In this document: positions 52,901 through 61,297 of the stretch, in pieces
Position numbering within the stretch: position 1 is the stretch's first letter
How the letters are laid out: every line of letters begins with the position of its first letter
Assembly (NCBI RefSeq): GCF_002943425.1
Contig: NZ_PTRA01000008.1
Span: 2,501-66,500, forward strand
Source: Siphonobacter curvatus
Lineage (GTDB): Bacteria; Bacteroidota; Bacteroidia; Cytophagales; Spirosomataceae
Reading direction: 5' to 3'
DNA: 64,000 bases
Translations under genes and position numbers: made by a program
Notes under the pieces: generated by a model
What the model saw: the letters and a program-made list of their open reading frames with translations, nothing else
Told to the model about the DNA's origin: nothing
Database searches by the model: none

Positions 52901-53447
52901 GATGGGCAAAGGCAAGCCGCAGAAGCAGAAAAGCAGTATGCCAAGTATGGGTAAACAGCAGGAGCAGATGAATCAGCAGATGCAGCAAACCCAGCAGGGC
53001 AACAAAAGTGGAAAGGCTTTTTCGGAACAGCTTGCTCAGATGGCCGCTCAACAGGCCGCGATTCGTAAGCAATTGCAGGAAGCAATGGAAAAGCTGAAAG
53101 GGACAGAAGCCGGGAAAAAACTACAGGGTGAAGTCAATGATCTGATGAAGAAAATGGATCAGACGGAAGAAGACCTAGTTAACAAGCGGATTACGCCGAA
53201 TACGATCAATCGGAACAAGGATATTCTCACCCGTTTACTGGAATCGGAAAAAGCGATTCGGGAACAGGAAGAAGACGAGAAGCGTAAGTCTGAAACGGCT
53301 AAACCCGTTCCACCGAAGGTACCTCCTGCCTTTGAACAGTATGTGAAAGAGAAGCAGAAACAGACGGAGTTGCTTCGAACGGTTCCGCCATCGTTGGCCC
53401 CTTTCTACAAGAAAGAAGTAGATAACTATTTTAAAAAGTTGAAATAA
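49956..53447 (+). CDS. large DUF4175-type membrane-anchored coiled-coil protein
   Basis: 1163 residues. Two N-terminal membrane helices (about residues 24-46 and 58-78), a third near 148-165, then an extracytoplasmic beta-rich part (about 170-480). A very long helical, Gln/Lys/Glu/Asn-rich coiled coil follows (about 490-1160), including a low-complexity Lys/Asp/Gln/Ser tract near residues 670-760. I recognise this as the Bacteroidota DUF4175 type. The function is unknown; a cell-envelope structural role is plausible. It ends before a terminator, followed by DnaA boxes and ybeY. Confidence 0.85.
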   Translation: MQHSSITTLLVQLDEYKRKYYTNLLLKGVIFSAAVVLSAYLFLNTLEYFGHFGTTFRTLLFFGFLGVFLFSLVFWVIKPIVYLYGKQKPLSNEEAAQQIGRFFPEVGDRLLNTLQLVSLNPNQNELLRASIEQKSQQLAFVKFADAVKLNENKRYLKFVLVPALVIAGILLVWPQFFTKSTTRIVHFTNEYAEEAPFTFVLENKNLKAFKNEDYTVKLNLQGEAIPEGVYLTFEGRRFKMETTDQRHYEYTFRKVQQDISFTFEAAGYSSPTYEVDIIARPKLTGFEVQLHYPSYLNKPDEVVKNTGNLTVPEGTQIEWQFAATETEAVELSFEGDQEKSTAEKSMLSGFTFEKWAKRSGEYQVFLKNKYATNREPVSFFLNVIPDKYPTISLEQYRDSTLYNYLVLGGNIGDDYGVSNLRLFYKVVREGGKDQKAYASVGIPFSKGQTIQSFYYQWSTDSLRLAPGDKIEYFVQVWDNDGVNGAKSAKTGVLNYSIPSKRSIEKEIDQAVEKTESQIDKSLSKAQQLRKELAALETRLRNKRDLDFQDKKQIEELLKKKEELQNELRQLQELNQSLTQKQQRFNEQKPELAQKFEQLQKLMNELLKSDTDKLYEQLKQMLEKNQDERMLDMLDRLKAKERNSEKDLDRAMQLFKRLQREQKLDKSIEELKKLAENQEKLAQETEKAKDQKDQKDAVSQDQKNKNDKNGKNESDSLKNQNSKENPSDQKNKSDQNSKDQSTKDQSGKDQNKSGENSLQQEQEKLKEEMEDVKKELKDVEELNKELKEEEKDMGKQEQQEISEQQQQSMQDMKSGNNKSSSQRQKKAAQQMKSLAQKLSEMKQEAEMKENQENMDDLRDILENLVHLSFAQERVMKDFRGIQLADPRFVKLAQEQIKLQEDAKIVEDSLYSLAKRVLQIQSFVTREVGDMKKNMDDAAKSIRERRVSQATARQQFAMTNMNNLALMLSDVLKQMQENAMNMMAMGKGKPQKQKSSMPSMGKQQEQMNQQMQQTQQGNKSGKAFSEQLAQMAAQQAAIRKQLQEAMEKLKGTEAGKKLQGEVNDLMKKMDQTEEDLVNKRITPNTINRNKDILTRLLESEKAIREQEEDEKRKSETAKPVPPKVPPAFEQYVKEKQKQTELLRTVPPSLAPFYKKEVDNYFKKLK

Positions 53448-53462
53448 TTTTAAAAATTAACC

Positions 53463-53492
53463 AAAAAGCTGAGGCATACGTCTCAGCTTTTT
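53463..53492 (+). terminator. terminator of the DUF4175 gene
   Basis: AAAAAGCTGAG (53463-53473) pairs with CTCAGCTTTTT (53482-53492), followed by more T residues, 16 nt past the stop. Confidence 0.85.
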
Positions 53493-53549
53493 TTGTTTGA
53501 TGTCTACTCATAATCAACCACTTATCAGCTAACTTAAAAGAGTATAGTT

Positions 53550-53582
53550 TTATCCACTGACTTATCCACATAGTTATCCACA
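53550..53582 (+). promoter_or_regulatory. three DnaA boxes at 12-nt spacing
   Basis: TTATCCACT (53550-53558), TTATCCACA (53562-53570) and TTATCCACA (53574-53582) are in the same orientation with starts exactly 12 nt apart. The last two match the DnaA consensus exactly. They may be part of the replication origin or regulate ybeY/mnmG. Confidence 0.65.
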
Positions 53583-53630
53583 AGTACACCAGGGTTAAAA
53601 AAAGAGCGAAGGCCCTACCCTTTTTCCTTG

Positions 53631-53638
53631 TACCTTTG
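53631..53638 (+). promoter_or_regulatory. -7 element of the ybeY promoter
   Basis: TACCTTTG is an exact TAnnTTTG match, 21 nt before the ybeY ATG. No convincing -33 TTG lies at the right distance. Confidence 0.5.
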
Positions 53639-53659
53639 TGATTATCAATTCAGTTACCC

Positions 53660-54076
53660 ATGATTCGTTATTTCGTAGAGGACGTTGAATTTCAGGTCCC
53701 CTTTCCCCAGAAGACTCGCCGCTGGCTAAATACCGTTGCTTTGGCTGAAGGCTTTCAGATTGCCGAGCTCAACTATATTTTTTGTTCCGATGAGTACCTT
53801 CATAAAATCAATGTGGAGTATCTGGAACATGATACGTATACAGACATCATCACGTTTGATAACTCCGAAGAAGAGAAGATCATCAGTGGAGATATTTTTG
53901 TCAGCGTGGAACGAGTTGAGGACAATGCCCGTTCTCTCAACGTCATTTTCCAGGATGAACTCGCCCGGGTAATGGTACACGGTGTTCTACACTTGGCTGG
54001 CTACCTGGACGAGACGGACGAAGAGGAGGAAAATATGAGACGTCTGGAGAGCCACTACCTTCTTACCAGAATTTAA
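53660..54076 (+). CDS. ybeY: endoribonuclease YbeY (rRNA maturation)
   Basis: 138 residues. Zinc-dependent RNase needed for 16S rRNA 3'-end maturation and ribosome quality control. The metal motif HGVLHLAGYLDETDEEE near residue 109 keeps the first two His residues. The third ligand position is Asp in YLD rather than His in the usual GYDH, as I recall for Bacteroidota homologues. Upstream lie three DnaA boxes and a TAnnTTTG promoter element; downstream lie two parS-like sites and mnmG. Confidence 0.94.
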   Translation: MIRYFVEDVEFQVPFPQKTRRWLNTVALAEGFQIAELNYIFCSDEYLHKINVEYLEHDTYTDIITFDNSEEEKIISGDIFVSVERVEDNARSLNVIFQDELARVMVHGVLHLAGYLDETDEEEENMRRLESHYLLTRI

Positions 54077-54079
54077 AAA

Positions 54080-54131
54080 GTTTTCACGTGGAACATATTT
54101 CTGAAATTTTTAAAAGTTTTCACGTGAAACA
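54080..54131. promoter_or_regulatory. two parS-like sites upstream of mnmG
   Basis: GTTTTCACGTGGAACA (54080-54095) and GTTTTCACGTGAAACA (54116-54131) match the bacterial parS consensus TGTTTCACGTGAAACA at 13 and 14 of 16 positions, including the CACGTG core. Start-to-start distance is 36 nt, and each is preceded by TTAAAAAG or TTAAAAG. parS sites bind ParB near the replication origin. No parA/parB gene is in the window. Confidence 0.65.
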
Positions 54132-54217
54132 TCAAAATTCAGCAATTTCTTACCCGACGAAACTGAGCTAATTTTCAAGGAGTTAGCTTCTGAAAATGAG
54201 TCAACTAGAAGCAAGCT

Positions 54218-56080
54218 ATGTTTAGTGAGTACGATGTAATTGTAGTAGGGGCCGGACACGCCGGATGCGAAGCCGCTCATGCCGCTGCCCAGATGGGATC
54301 GAAGGTGATGCTCATTACGATGAACATGAACACCATCGCCCAGATGTCCTGCAACCCCGCCATGGGGGGTGTAGCCAAGGGACAGATCGTCCGGGAGGTG
54401 GATGCCTTGGGCGGCATGTCGGGGATCATCTCGGACAAGACCATGATCCAGTTCCGGATGCTTAATCGCTCGAAGGGACCCGCCATGTGGTCACCGCGTT
54501 GTCAGTCGGACCGGATGCGGTTCGCCGAAGAATGGCGATTGGCTCTGGAGCAAAATCCTAACGTGGATTTTTGGCAGGAGATGGTATCGGGTTTGATCGT
54601 GGAAGAAGGCAAGGCAGTCGGAGTGAAGACGCAACTCGGTATTGAGATCCGTGGGAAAGCAGTGGTACTTACCAATGGTACTTTCCTGAACGGCATCATT
54701 CACATTGGTGAAAAACAATTCGGCGGTGGTCGGACGGCTGAGCGGGCAGCGACCGGAATTACGGAACAGCTCGTACAGCTAGGCTTCGAAGCAGGGCGGA
54801 TGAAAACGGGTACGCCTCCTCGGGTAGATGCCCGTAGTTTGGACTATTCAAAAATGGAAGAACAACTCGGCGATGAAAATCCTGAGAAATTTTCTTACCT
54901 GGATACACCCCGACTGACCGAGCAACGCAGCTGCTGGATTACCTACACCAATCAGGATGTACACGAAATTCTGCGGACGGGTTTTGAAAAATCACCCATG
55001 TTTGCCGGACGTATCAAAGGACTGGGACCTCGCTACTGTCCTTCGGTCGAAGACAAAATCAATCGCTTTGCGGATAAAGATCGTCACCAGATTTTCGTAG
55101 AACCTGAAGGCTGGAATACGGTAGAGGTTTACGTCAATGGCTTCTCGACTTCTTTACCCGAAGACGTGCAATACCAAGCCCTGAGAAAAATTCCAGGATT
55201 TGAAAATGTTCGCATGTTCCGTCCGGGTTACGCCATCGAGTATGACTTCTTCCCTCCTACGCAACTCAAGCAAACCCTGGAGACGAAGCTCATCGAAGGA
55301 CTGTACTTCGCCGGACAAATCAATGGAACGACGGGTTATGAAGAAGCCGCCTGTCAGGGACTCATGGCTGGCATCAACGCCCATAATCAGGTACACGGAA
55401 AAGAGCCTTTTGTACTCCATCGCTCGGAAGCGTACATCGGTGTACTCATCGACGATCTAATTAATAAGGGTACGGAAGAACCCTACCGCATGTTCACCTC
55501 GCGGGCTGAATACCGCACCTTGTTACGTCAAGACAATGCCGATTTACGTTTGACTGAAAAAGGTTATCAATTGGGTTTGGCTTCGGAAGAACGTTATCAA
55601 CGGGTACAATCCAAGCAACAATTGACGGCTGAATTGATTGAACGACTTAAAAAATTCAAAGTCGCTCCCGAAGAGGTAAATCCCGCTCTGGAAGCTCAGA
55701 ACTCCGCTTTACTCCGGGAAAAGGGTACCTTATACCAACTTTTAAAGCGTCCAGAATTGGATGTACGGAGTCTGGGTCGACTGAGCACCGCTGTAGAGGA
55801 ACTACGGAGCGAATATTCGGAGGAAATTCAGGAGCAGGCCGAGATTAATATCAAGTACGAAGACTATATGGAACGGGAACGGATTCAGGTCGAGAAACTG
55901 AGTCGATTGGAAAACCTAGTGATCCATCCCAACTTCGACTACGAAAAAATCACGGCCCTTTCCAAAGAGAGTCGTCAGAAACTCGGACGGATGCGTCCGC
56001 AAACCCTGGGTCAGGCTTCCCGCATTAGCGGCGTATCGCCCTCGGATATTTCCATCCTAATGGTACACCTGGGCCGCTAG
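54218..56080 (+). CDS. mnmG: tRNA uridine-5-carboxymethylaminomethyl modification enzyme MnmG (GidA)
   Basis: FAD enzyme that, with MnmE, modifies the wobble uridine of several tRNAs. 620 residues. The FAD-binding motif [16 protein letters not shown] is at residue 9 on. The GidA signature [24 protein letters not shown] is near residue 43, with its conserved Cys, and the second signature [12 protein letters not shown]-like [15 protein letters not shown] is near residue 334. The C-terminal helical MnmE-binding part is complete. mnmG is a classic neighbour of oriC in many bacteria. parS-like sites precede it and DnaA boxes flank the region. Confidence 0.98.
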   Translation: MFSEYDVIVVGAGHAGCEAAHAAAQMGSKVMLITMNMNTIAQMSCNPAMGGVAKGQIVREVDALGGMSGIISDKTMIQFRMLNRSKGPAMWSPRCQSDRMRFAEEWRLALEQNPNVDFWQEMVSGLIVEEGKAVGVKTQLGIEIRGKAVVLTNGTFLNGIIHIGEKQFGGGRTAERAATGITEQLVQLGFEAGRMKTGTPPRVDARSLDYSKMEEQLGDENPEKFSYLDTPRLTEQRSCWITYTNQDVHEILRTGFEKSPMFAGRIKGLGPRYCPSVEDKINRFADKDRHQIFVEPEGWNTVEVYVNGFSTSLPEDVQYQALRKIPGFENVRMFRPGYAIEYDFFPPTQLKQTLETKLIEGLYFAGQINGTTGYEEAACQGLMAGINAHNQVHGKEPFVLHRSEAYIGVLIDDLINKGTEEPYRMFTSRAEYRTLLRQDNADLRLTEKGYQLGLASEERYQRVQSKQQLTAELIERLKKFKVAPEEVNPALEAQNSALLREKGTLYQLLKRPELDVRSLGRLSTAVEELRSEYSEEIQEQAEINIKYEDYMERERIQVEKLSRLENLVIHPNFDYEKITALSKESRQKLGRMRPQTLGQASRISGVSPSDISILMVHLGR

Positions 56081-56097
56081 TTGATAGAGCTGCTTAT

Positions 56098-56132
56098 CGA
56101 AAAAACCCCTTCGGATCGAAGGGGTTTTTTCG
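56098..56132 (+). terminator. terminator of mnmG
   Basis: Perfect 16-bp arms 56098-56113 and 56117-56132, 3-nt loop, T6 in the 3' arm. Confidence 0.9.
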
Positions 56133-56228
56133 TAGCCTTGCCCAGGTGTTAAGGATATTTAACCAAGCATACAGAGCTTGTCGAAACAGACACGCGTTGA
56201 ATCAAAAGACTTCGGCTATTTTTGAAGT

Positions 56229-57113
56229 ATGAAAATGGAAACCCTTGGTCGTTGCCCCGTCTGTGGAAGTGAACACCATTCCCCCTATTTGGTTTGTAAA
56301 GATTACACCGTAAGTCAGGAAGAATTTACGCTGGTTCAATGTCCCTCCTGTGGCTTTGTCTTTACCAATCCCCGACCTACCGAAGCCGCGATTGGTGCCT
56401 ACTACCAGTCCACCGACTATATTTCGCATAGTAATACCCGACAGGGAATCATTGCTCAGGCTTACCACCAGGTACGAAAAATTACCCTTCGCAACAAGCT
56501 TAAACTAATCAATGAGCTAAGCCCCTCGAAAGGAAAACTCCTCGACGTCGGCTGCGGTACGGGCATGTTTCTGTCGGTAGGCAAAGCCGACGGTTGGAAG
56601 GTTTCGGGCATTGAGCCTGACCCTGGAGCCCGGTCTTTAGCCATGAAAGAAACGGGCGAAACCATCCAGTCTTCGATTCTGGAAAGCTATACCAATGAGA
56701 CCTTTGACGTAGTAACCCTTTGGCACGTACTCGAACATATTCACCAGCTTGATGCAACACTGGATTGGCTGCGGCAACGCGTGGCGGGTCATTTGATTAT
56801 CGCAGTTCCCAACTTCCAGTCCTACGATGCTCAGGAATATGGTAAGTACTGGGCGGCTTACGATGTCCCCCGCCACCTGTATCATTTCTCCCAGCAAACC
56901 ATGCGGGCTCTCCTCGGCCAGAAAGGATTCCGACTTGAGCAGACGCTGCCCATGCCCTTCGATTCGTTTTACGTCAGTATGCTCAGTACGAAATACCGGG
57001 ATGGAAAAACCAATTACCTGGAAGCGGTACAGAAGGGTTTTCAATCGAATCAGTGGGCCAAACACAACAAGAATAATTACTCAAGTCTGATCTATGTCTT
57101 TAAGAAAATCTAA
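56229..57113 (+). CDS. class I SAM-dependent methyltransferase with N-terminal zinc-ribbon-like motif
   Basis: 294 residues. Residues 9-45 contain CPVCGSEH and CPSCGFVF, a pair of CxxC motifs as in a zinc ribbon. The Methyltransf_23-type Rossmann domain follows, with LLDVGCGTGMFL (about residue 104) as SAM motif I, SGIEPDPG, and DVVTLWHVLEHI (about 157) as motif IV/post-I. The C-terminal third (YDVPRHLYHFSQQT) is typical of methyltransferases found in Bacteroidota near mnmG. The substrate is unknown. The 3' end overlaps the next gene by 20 nt. Confidence 0.88.
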   Translation: MKMETLGRCPVCGSEHHSPYLVCKDYTVSQEEFTLVQCPSCGFVFTNPRPTEAAIGAYYQSTDYISHSNTRQGIIAQAYHQVRKITLRNKLKLINELSPSKGKLLDVGCGTGMFLSVGKADGWKVSGIEPDPGARSLAMKETGETIQSSILESYTNETFDVVTLWHVLEHIHQLDATLDWLRQRVAGHLIIAVPNFQSYDAQEYGKYWAAYDVPRHLYHFSQQTMRALLGQKGFRLEQTLPMPFDSFYVSMLSTKYRDGKTNYLEAVQKGFQSNQWAKHNKNNYSSLIYVFKKI

Positions 57114-58725
57114 GAGCAGCCGGTTAGCTGTGCTGGTAAGTCTGGCTGGAATTCTACTGTGGGGATGTGCTCAGCAAAGCTCGCCGACGGGGGGTGAGAA
57201 AGATCTGATTCCACCTAAAGTAGTCCGGATCGTACCGGAAAATCAGACGATCAATTTCAAGGGAAGAGTGGTGGAACTTGAATTCGACGAGTACATCAAC
57301 ATTGATAATCTCAACCAGCAGTTATTGATTACCCCGGCCATCGAAGGGACATTTGACTTTAAGACGTATCCCAAAGGCGTACGCATTACCTTCGATCAGG
57401 ACTTTCGGGCCAACACCACGTACACGCTAAATTTCCGGAATGCCTTCAAGGACGTGACCGAGCGGAACCCGGCCCGTAACGTTAAGCTGGTCTTTAGTAC
57501 CGGACCGCAACTGGACTCGCTCCGACTTCAGGGAACCGTGAAAGAACTGCTTACGGATAAACCGGTTTTCGATGCACTTGTCGGTTTATACCAACAGAGT
57601 GATACGCTCAAGTTCTCCAAAAACAAGCCTTACTATTTAACGAAAACGGATAGCTCGGGCCGCTTCGATCTGGAAAATATGGCTCCGGGTCAGTATCGTC
57701 TGGCCGCTATCAAGGATGTCAACAACAACCTTTTTTATAATACCGAAAAGGAACAAATTGGCTTCTACCCTAACCCGATTACACTTCCAGGTTTTACAGG
57801 TTCGCCCGAATTGAAAATTACAGCAGCTGATCAGTCGCCCCAACGTACGCCCAAAACCGTAGCTACTTCCCGTAGTTTTTCTCTGCTTTATCCGCGAGGT
57901 TTACAGGCCATGCAGGTGCGTTTCGAACGTAAGGAAGATAGTCTGACTTACGCATTCATCGAGCCGAATCAGTTACGTTTTTATAATATCCTCAATACGA
58001 CGGATACGGTACGGGCGACCATAACCGTACAGGACTCGCTGAATCGGGATTTCACGCATACGCAAAAAATTCGGTTTCGGGAACGGGGCAAACGCGATGC
58101 CGATACGCGGGAATCGATGGAAGTAAAAGTCAGTCCAAAAACGGGAGAGGACCAGGAACAACTTTTCCAAGTAACCATCGACTTTAGCAAACCCATTACT
58201 CAATTCAATCCACTACGGGTAGAAATTCAGGAAGACACCATTCGGCAGGTTATGTTCTCAGCCAACGATTACCAATGGAATCCATACCGAACACAATTGA
58301 AAATTGAAAAGGAATTAAAGTTCCGCCGGGACGTTCGAAGTATTTTTCCCAAGGGTACATTCATTTCCATCGAAGGTGATACGGCACAGGCAATACGATT
58401 ACTCAATCCCCTTCGCGACCCCGAGAAGTATGGTACCATTAGTGGGGAAGTACGGAATGTACAATCTGATTTTATTGTCGAACTCCTAAGTGCCGCCGAT
58501 TACAAAGTGGTACGTAGCCTTCGGAATCAAACTCCGTATACCTTCAAATCGGTACCGGCTGGAACCTACCGTTTGCGACTCGTTTTGGACGTTAATAAAA
58601 ATGGACGCTGGGATGCCGGAAATCCGGATGCTTTTATCCCACCCGAAGCCATCATTCTTTTCCCCGGTGAAATCAAGCTGAAAGCGAACTTCGAATTACT
58701 GGGGAATGATTTCACCTTACCCTAG
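57094..58725 (+). CDS. Ig-like domain (Big_5) lipoprotein
   Basis: 543 residues. Signal peptide with lipobox LLWGC (Cys at about residue 25). Then CAQQSSPTGGEKDLIPPKVVRIVPENQTINF, the start of an SbsA/Big_5 Ig-like domain (about 40-130) with IEGTFDFKTYPKGVRITFDQ. Later parts contain two carboxypeptidase-regulatory-like beta units (TKTDSSGRFDLENMAPGQYRLAAIKDVNNN near residue 185; TFKSVPAGTYRLRLVLDVNKNGRWD near residue 485). It is probably a surface or outer-membrane lipoprotein. The reading frame overlaps the methyltransferase by 20 nt, so translation is likely coupled. Confidence 0.88.
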   Translation: MSLRKSKSSRLAVLVSLAGILLWGCAQQSSPTGGEKDLIPPKVVRIVPENQTINFKGRVVELEFDEYINIDNLNQQLLITPAIEGTFDFKTYPKGVRITFDQDFRANTTYTLNFRNAFKDVTERNPARNVKLVFSTGPQLDSLRLQGTVKELLTDKPVFDALVGLYQQSDTLKFSKNKPYYLTKTDSSGRFDLENMAPGQYRLAAIKDVNNNLFYNTEKEQIGFYPNPITLPGFTGSPELKITAADQSPQRTPKTVATSRSFSLLYPRGLQAMQVRFERKEDSLTYAFIEPNQLRFYNILNTTDTVRATITVQDSLNRDFTHTQKIRFRERGKRDADTRESMEVKVSPKTGEDQEQLFQVTIDFSKPITQFNPLRVEIQEDTIRQVMFSANDYQWNPYRTQLKIEKELKFRRDVRSIFPKGTFISIEGDTAQAIRLLNPLRDPEKYGTISGEVRNVQSDFIVELLSAADYKVVRSLRNQTPYTFKSVPAGTYRLRLVLDVNKNGRWDAGNPDAFIPPEAIILFPGEIKLKANFELLGNDFTLP

Positions 58726-58750
58726 TTGAACGAATCGATACATTGGTTTC

Positions 58751-58782
58751 AAGCCTCGCCTACTTAGGCGGGGCTTTTTTAT
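58751..58782 (+). terminator. terminator of the Ig-like lipoprotein gene
   Basis: AAGCCTCGCCT/AGGCGGGGCTT with one T-G pair (58751-58776) followed by T residues. Confidence 0.8.
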
Positions 58783-58805
58783 GCCTGTAGCGGTGTCTTT
58801 TTTGA

Positions 58806-59310
58806 TGTGGAAAACTTCTGTGGACAAGTAGCCAAATGAGCTCTAAAAGGACTACTACGGAAAAGCTACATTCAAAATAAAAAATGTCCAAAGATTACGT
58901 GGATAAGTTCGTGGATAACTGGGCCATTTTCTGTGGAAACGGGGGATAAGCCCTGTGGATGATTTCTGGATCTATACACATTGCTTAGGGCACAACTCCT
59001 AAAGCGGAAGATCGCGTTGAAAACTCGGGAGAAATCCCCCATTTCATACACGAGTTATTAACCGTAATTCACACCCTTCGAAAAACAAACTTTTCCACCG
59101 TGGATAAAACACTATTTTGTGCATAACTACGGTTTGATTGTAAATCAGTATATTAGATGTGGAGAAGCATGTGGATAGTTGTGGAGAAGTAGGGAAATAA
59201 TCAACGAAGTATCAGGCAAGGATTTTAAAAGAAAAACTTTCCCACTTTTCCACTGCCCCTATTACAACCATTAAAAAAGATTTAAAAGAAAGATATTGTT
59301 AATAAATGTA
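58806..59310 (+). other. candidate chromosomal replication origin (oriC)
   Basis: A 585-nt non-coding gap (58726-59310) carries, by eye, about a dozen 9-mers within one or two mismatches of the DnaA box TGTGGATAA, nearly all in the same orientation: starts at 58806, 58819, 58898, 58910, 58932, 58954, 59099, 59118, 59158, 59170 and 59180, plus TTTTCCACC at 59091. The stretch from about 59190 to 59310 is rich in A/T, with repeated TTTAAAAG, as expected of a duplex-unwinding element. mnmG, parS-like sites and further DnaA boxes lie within 6 kb. Confidence 0.6.
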
Positions 59311-61146
59311 ATGGTAAACGATCTGTGTAAACTGATTTTCGTTGGGACTCTATTGCTCACGCTGAATGTACAGGCTCAGCTCCAGCCCGCTCAAGTAGAA
59401 ATGCCCGAAGTACAGTTGGGGCGGGAATACCTTCGTAACGGGGAATATGAAAAAGCCCGTGCTACCCTTGAGAAATGGACGCGGAATAAGGAAACCGTGG
59501 GTGAAGTGTACGAGCCCTATCTGGAAAGTTTGATGCGTCTGAAAGAACTGGGCGAAGCCGAAAAGTTTTTGAAGCGTCAGATCAAGAGTGATGGGGATAA
59601 CCCCTTTTATCTACTCGACTATGCCCGCCTGCAGGAAAGTCAGGGCAAAATCAAGGAAGCGGATAAGCTTTACGCCGAAGCTCTACTCAAAGCCCAGAAG
59701 AAAGAAGAGCTAACCTATCGCCTTGGAAAGAACCTAGCCGACAAGGATCAGGCCGATTTGGCTCTAAAACTCTTCCAGGAGGCTCGCAAAACGCAAAATG
59801 ATCCCCTACGCTACTCCATCCAGATTGCACGGCTCTATCGCATTCTGCAGCAAAATGAAGCGATGATGGAAGAATACCTCCGGTTTGGATCGCAGGAAGG
59901 CAATACGGATTTAGTTCAGGGCATTCTTCAGGATGAGATGAAGGATGAGAAAATGACCCTGCTTCTGGAAAAATTACTGTACAGAAAAGTGCAGGAAGTG
60001 CCCAATGAAAAGTACTATGGTGAAATGCTGGTCTGGTACCTCATTCAGCAAAAAGAGTTTGGGAAAGCCTTTATTCAGGCCCGGGCTCTGGACCGTCGTC
60101 TAAAGCAGGAAGGCCAGAAAGTAACCGAGATTGGCTTCATGGCCATGCAGAACAAGGATTACGAAGCAGCGGGGAAAGTTTTTGAATATTTGGTGAAGGA
60201 ATACCCCAAAAGTCCCAATTACCCCGTCTACCGCCGATTGCTAATCAACGCCAAAGAGGAAGTAGTCAAAACCACATACCCTGTCCAATTAAACGATATC
60301 CGGCTCTTAATTGGCGAATACCAGCGATTCTTTGCTGAAGTTGGCGAAAACCCGCGTACGCTCGAAGCCTTGCGAAACACGGCCCATCTGTACGCATTTT
60401 ACCTGAACGAAAAGGATACTGCCGCCGTTATTCTGCAGAAAGCAATCAGGAGTGCGGGAATGGATCAGGATTTCATCGACAAGTGTAAGCTGGATTTAGG
60501 TGATGTGTACCTGTTGAAAAGTGAACCCTGGGAAGCGACGCTCTTGTATTCGCAGGTGGAAAAGTCAGCCAAGGAAAGCCCTCTGGGTTATGACGCCAAG
60601 CTGAAAAATGCGAAACTCTCCTACTACAAAGGCGATTTTGAACTAGCCAAGGAAGTGCTCGACATTCTCAAAAAAGCTACCACCCGCGAAATTTCGAATG
60701 ATGCGATTGAGTTGAGCCTACTCATTCAGGACAATACGGGCATGGATACAACCGAAACGGCTATGAAGGCCTACGCTGCGGTAGATCTATTGCTCTTCCA
60801 GAACCGGACGGAGGAAGCGTTAGCATCGCTGAATGCCCTGTATGAACAGTACAAAGAACACCCGCTGGCAGATGAAATTTTGTGGCGTCGGGCGAATACG
60901 CTGGTGAAACAAAATCGCCCCGAAGAAGCTCTGGCGGATCTGGATAAAATCCTTAAAAACTATTCGGTGGATATCCTGGGTGACGATGCCCTGTTTCTAT
61001 CGGCTAAGATTCAGCAGGAAAATATGAATGACAAAGACACCGCTATGAAGCTGTACCAGGAGATTCTTCAGAAGTATCCTGGAAGTATTTATACCGCCGA
61101 AGCCCGTAAACGTTTTAGAAATCTGCGGGGTGACGCAATAAATTAA
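59311..61146 (+). CDS. tetratricopeptide repeat protein, exported
   Basis: 611 residues from ATG 59311 (MVNDLCKLIFVGTLLLTLNVQAQ), a signal peptide. The rest is a helical solenoid of TPR-like repeats (for example VQLGREYLRNGEYEKARATLEKW, LLDYARLQESQGKIKEADKLYAEALL, LWRRANTLVKQNRPEEALADLDKILKNY). A TPR scaffold is expected to mediate protein contacts in the periplasm, such as in envelope assembly or gliding/T9SS machinery, but no partner can be named. It starts right after the candidate oriC. Confidence 0.87.
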   Translation: MVNDLCKLIFVGTLLLTLNVQAQLQPAQVEMPEVQLGREYLRNGEYEKARATLEKWTRNKETVGEVYEPYLESLMRLKELGEAEKFLKRQIKSDGDNPFYLLDYARLQESQGKIKEADKLYAEALLKAQKKEELTYRLGKNLADKDQADLALKLFQEARKTQNDPLRYSIQIARLYRILQQNEAMMEEYLRFGSQEGNTDLVQGILQDEMKDEKMTLLLEKLLYRKVQEVPNEKYYGEMLVWYLIQQKEFGKAFIQARALDRRLKQEGQKVTEIGFMAMQNKDYEAAGKVFEYLVKEYPKSPNYPVYRRLLINAKEEVVKTTYPVQLNDIRLLIGEYQRFFAEVGENPRTLEALRNTAHLYAFYLNEKDTAAVILQKAIRSAGMDQDFIDKCKLDLGDVYLLKSEPWEATLLYSQVEKSAKESPLGYDAKLKNAKLSYYKGDFELAKEVLDILKKATTREISNDAIELSLLIQDNTGMDTTETAMKAYAAVDLLLFQNRTEEALASLNALYEQYKEHPLADEILWRRANTLVKQNRPEEALADLDKILKNYSVDILGDDALFLSAKIQQENMNDKDTAMKLYQEILQKYPGSIYTAEARKRFRNLRGDAIN

Positions 61147-61168
61147 GGCGAAATGCCATTTGTACCAT

Positions 61169-61228
61169 AAAGTCCGTGGCTTGTGATTCGATATGTACAG
61201 GGCCGCAGTGAAATGAGCCACGGGCTTT
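61169..61228 (+). terminator. long-loop terminator of the TPR gene
   Basis: AAAGTCCGTGGCT (61169-61181) pairs with AGCCACGGGCTTT (61216-61228) with one T-G pair; the loop is 34 nt and a TTCTTT tail follows. Confidence 0.65.
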
Positions 61229-61277
61229 TCTTTAGTTTTGTGGACAAGTACCCCTCATTGTTAATAACTCAGACAAG

Positions 61278-61286
61278 TTATCCACA
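61278..61286 (+). promoter_or_regulatory. DnaA box upstream of the metalloprotease gene
   Basis: Exact TTATCCACA, 12 nt before the next start codon, with a near-consensus TGTGGACAA in opposite orientation at 61239-61247. Confidence 0.5.
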
Positions 61287-61297
61287 TTTGCACACCT

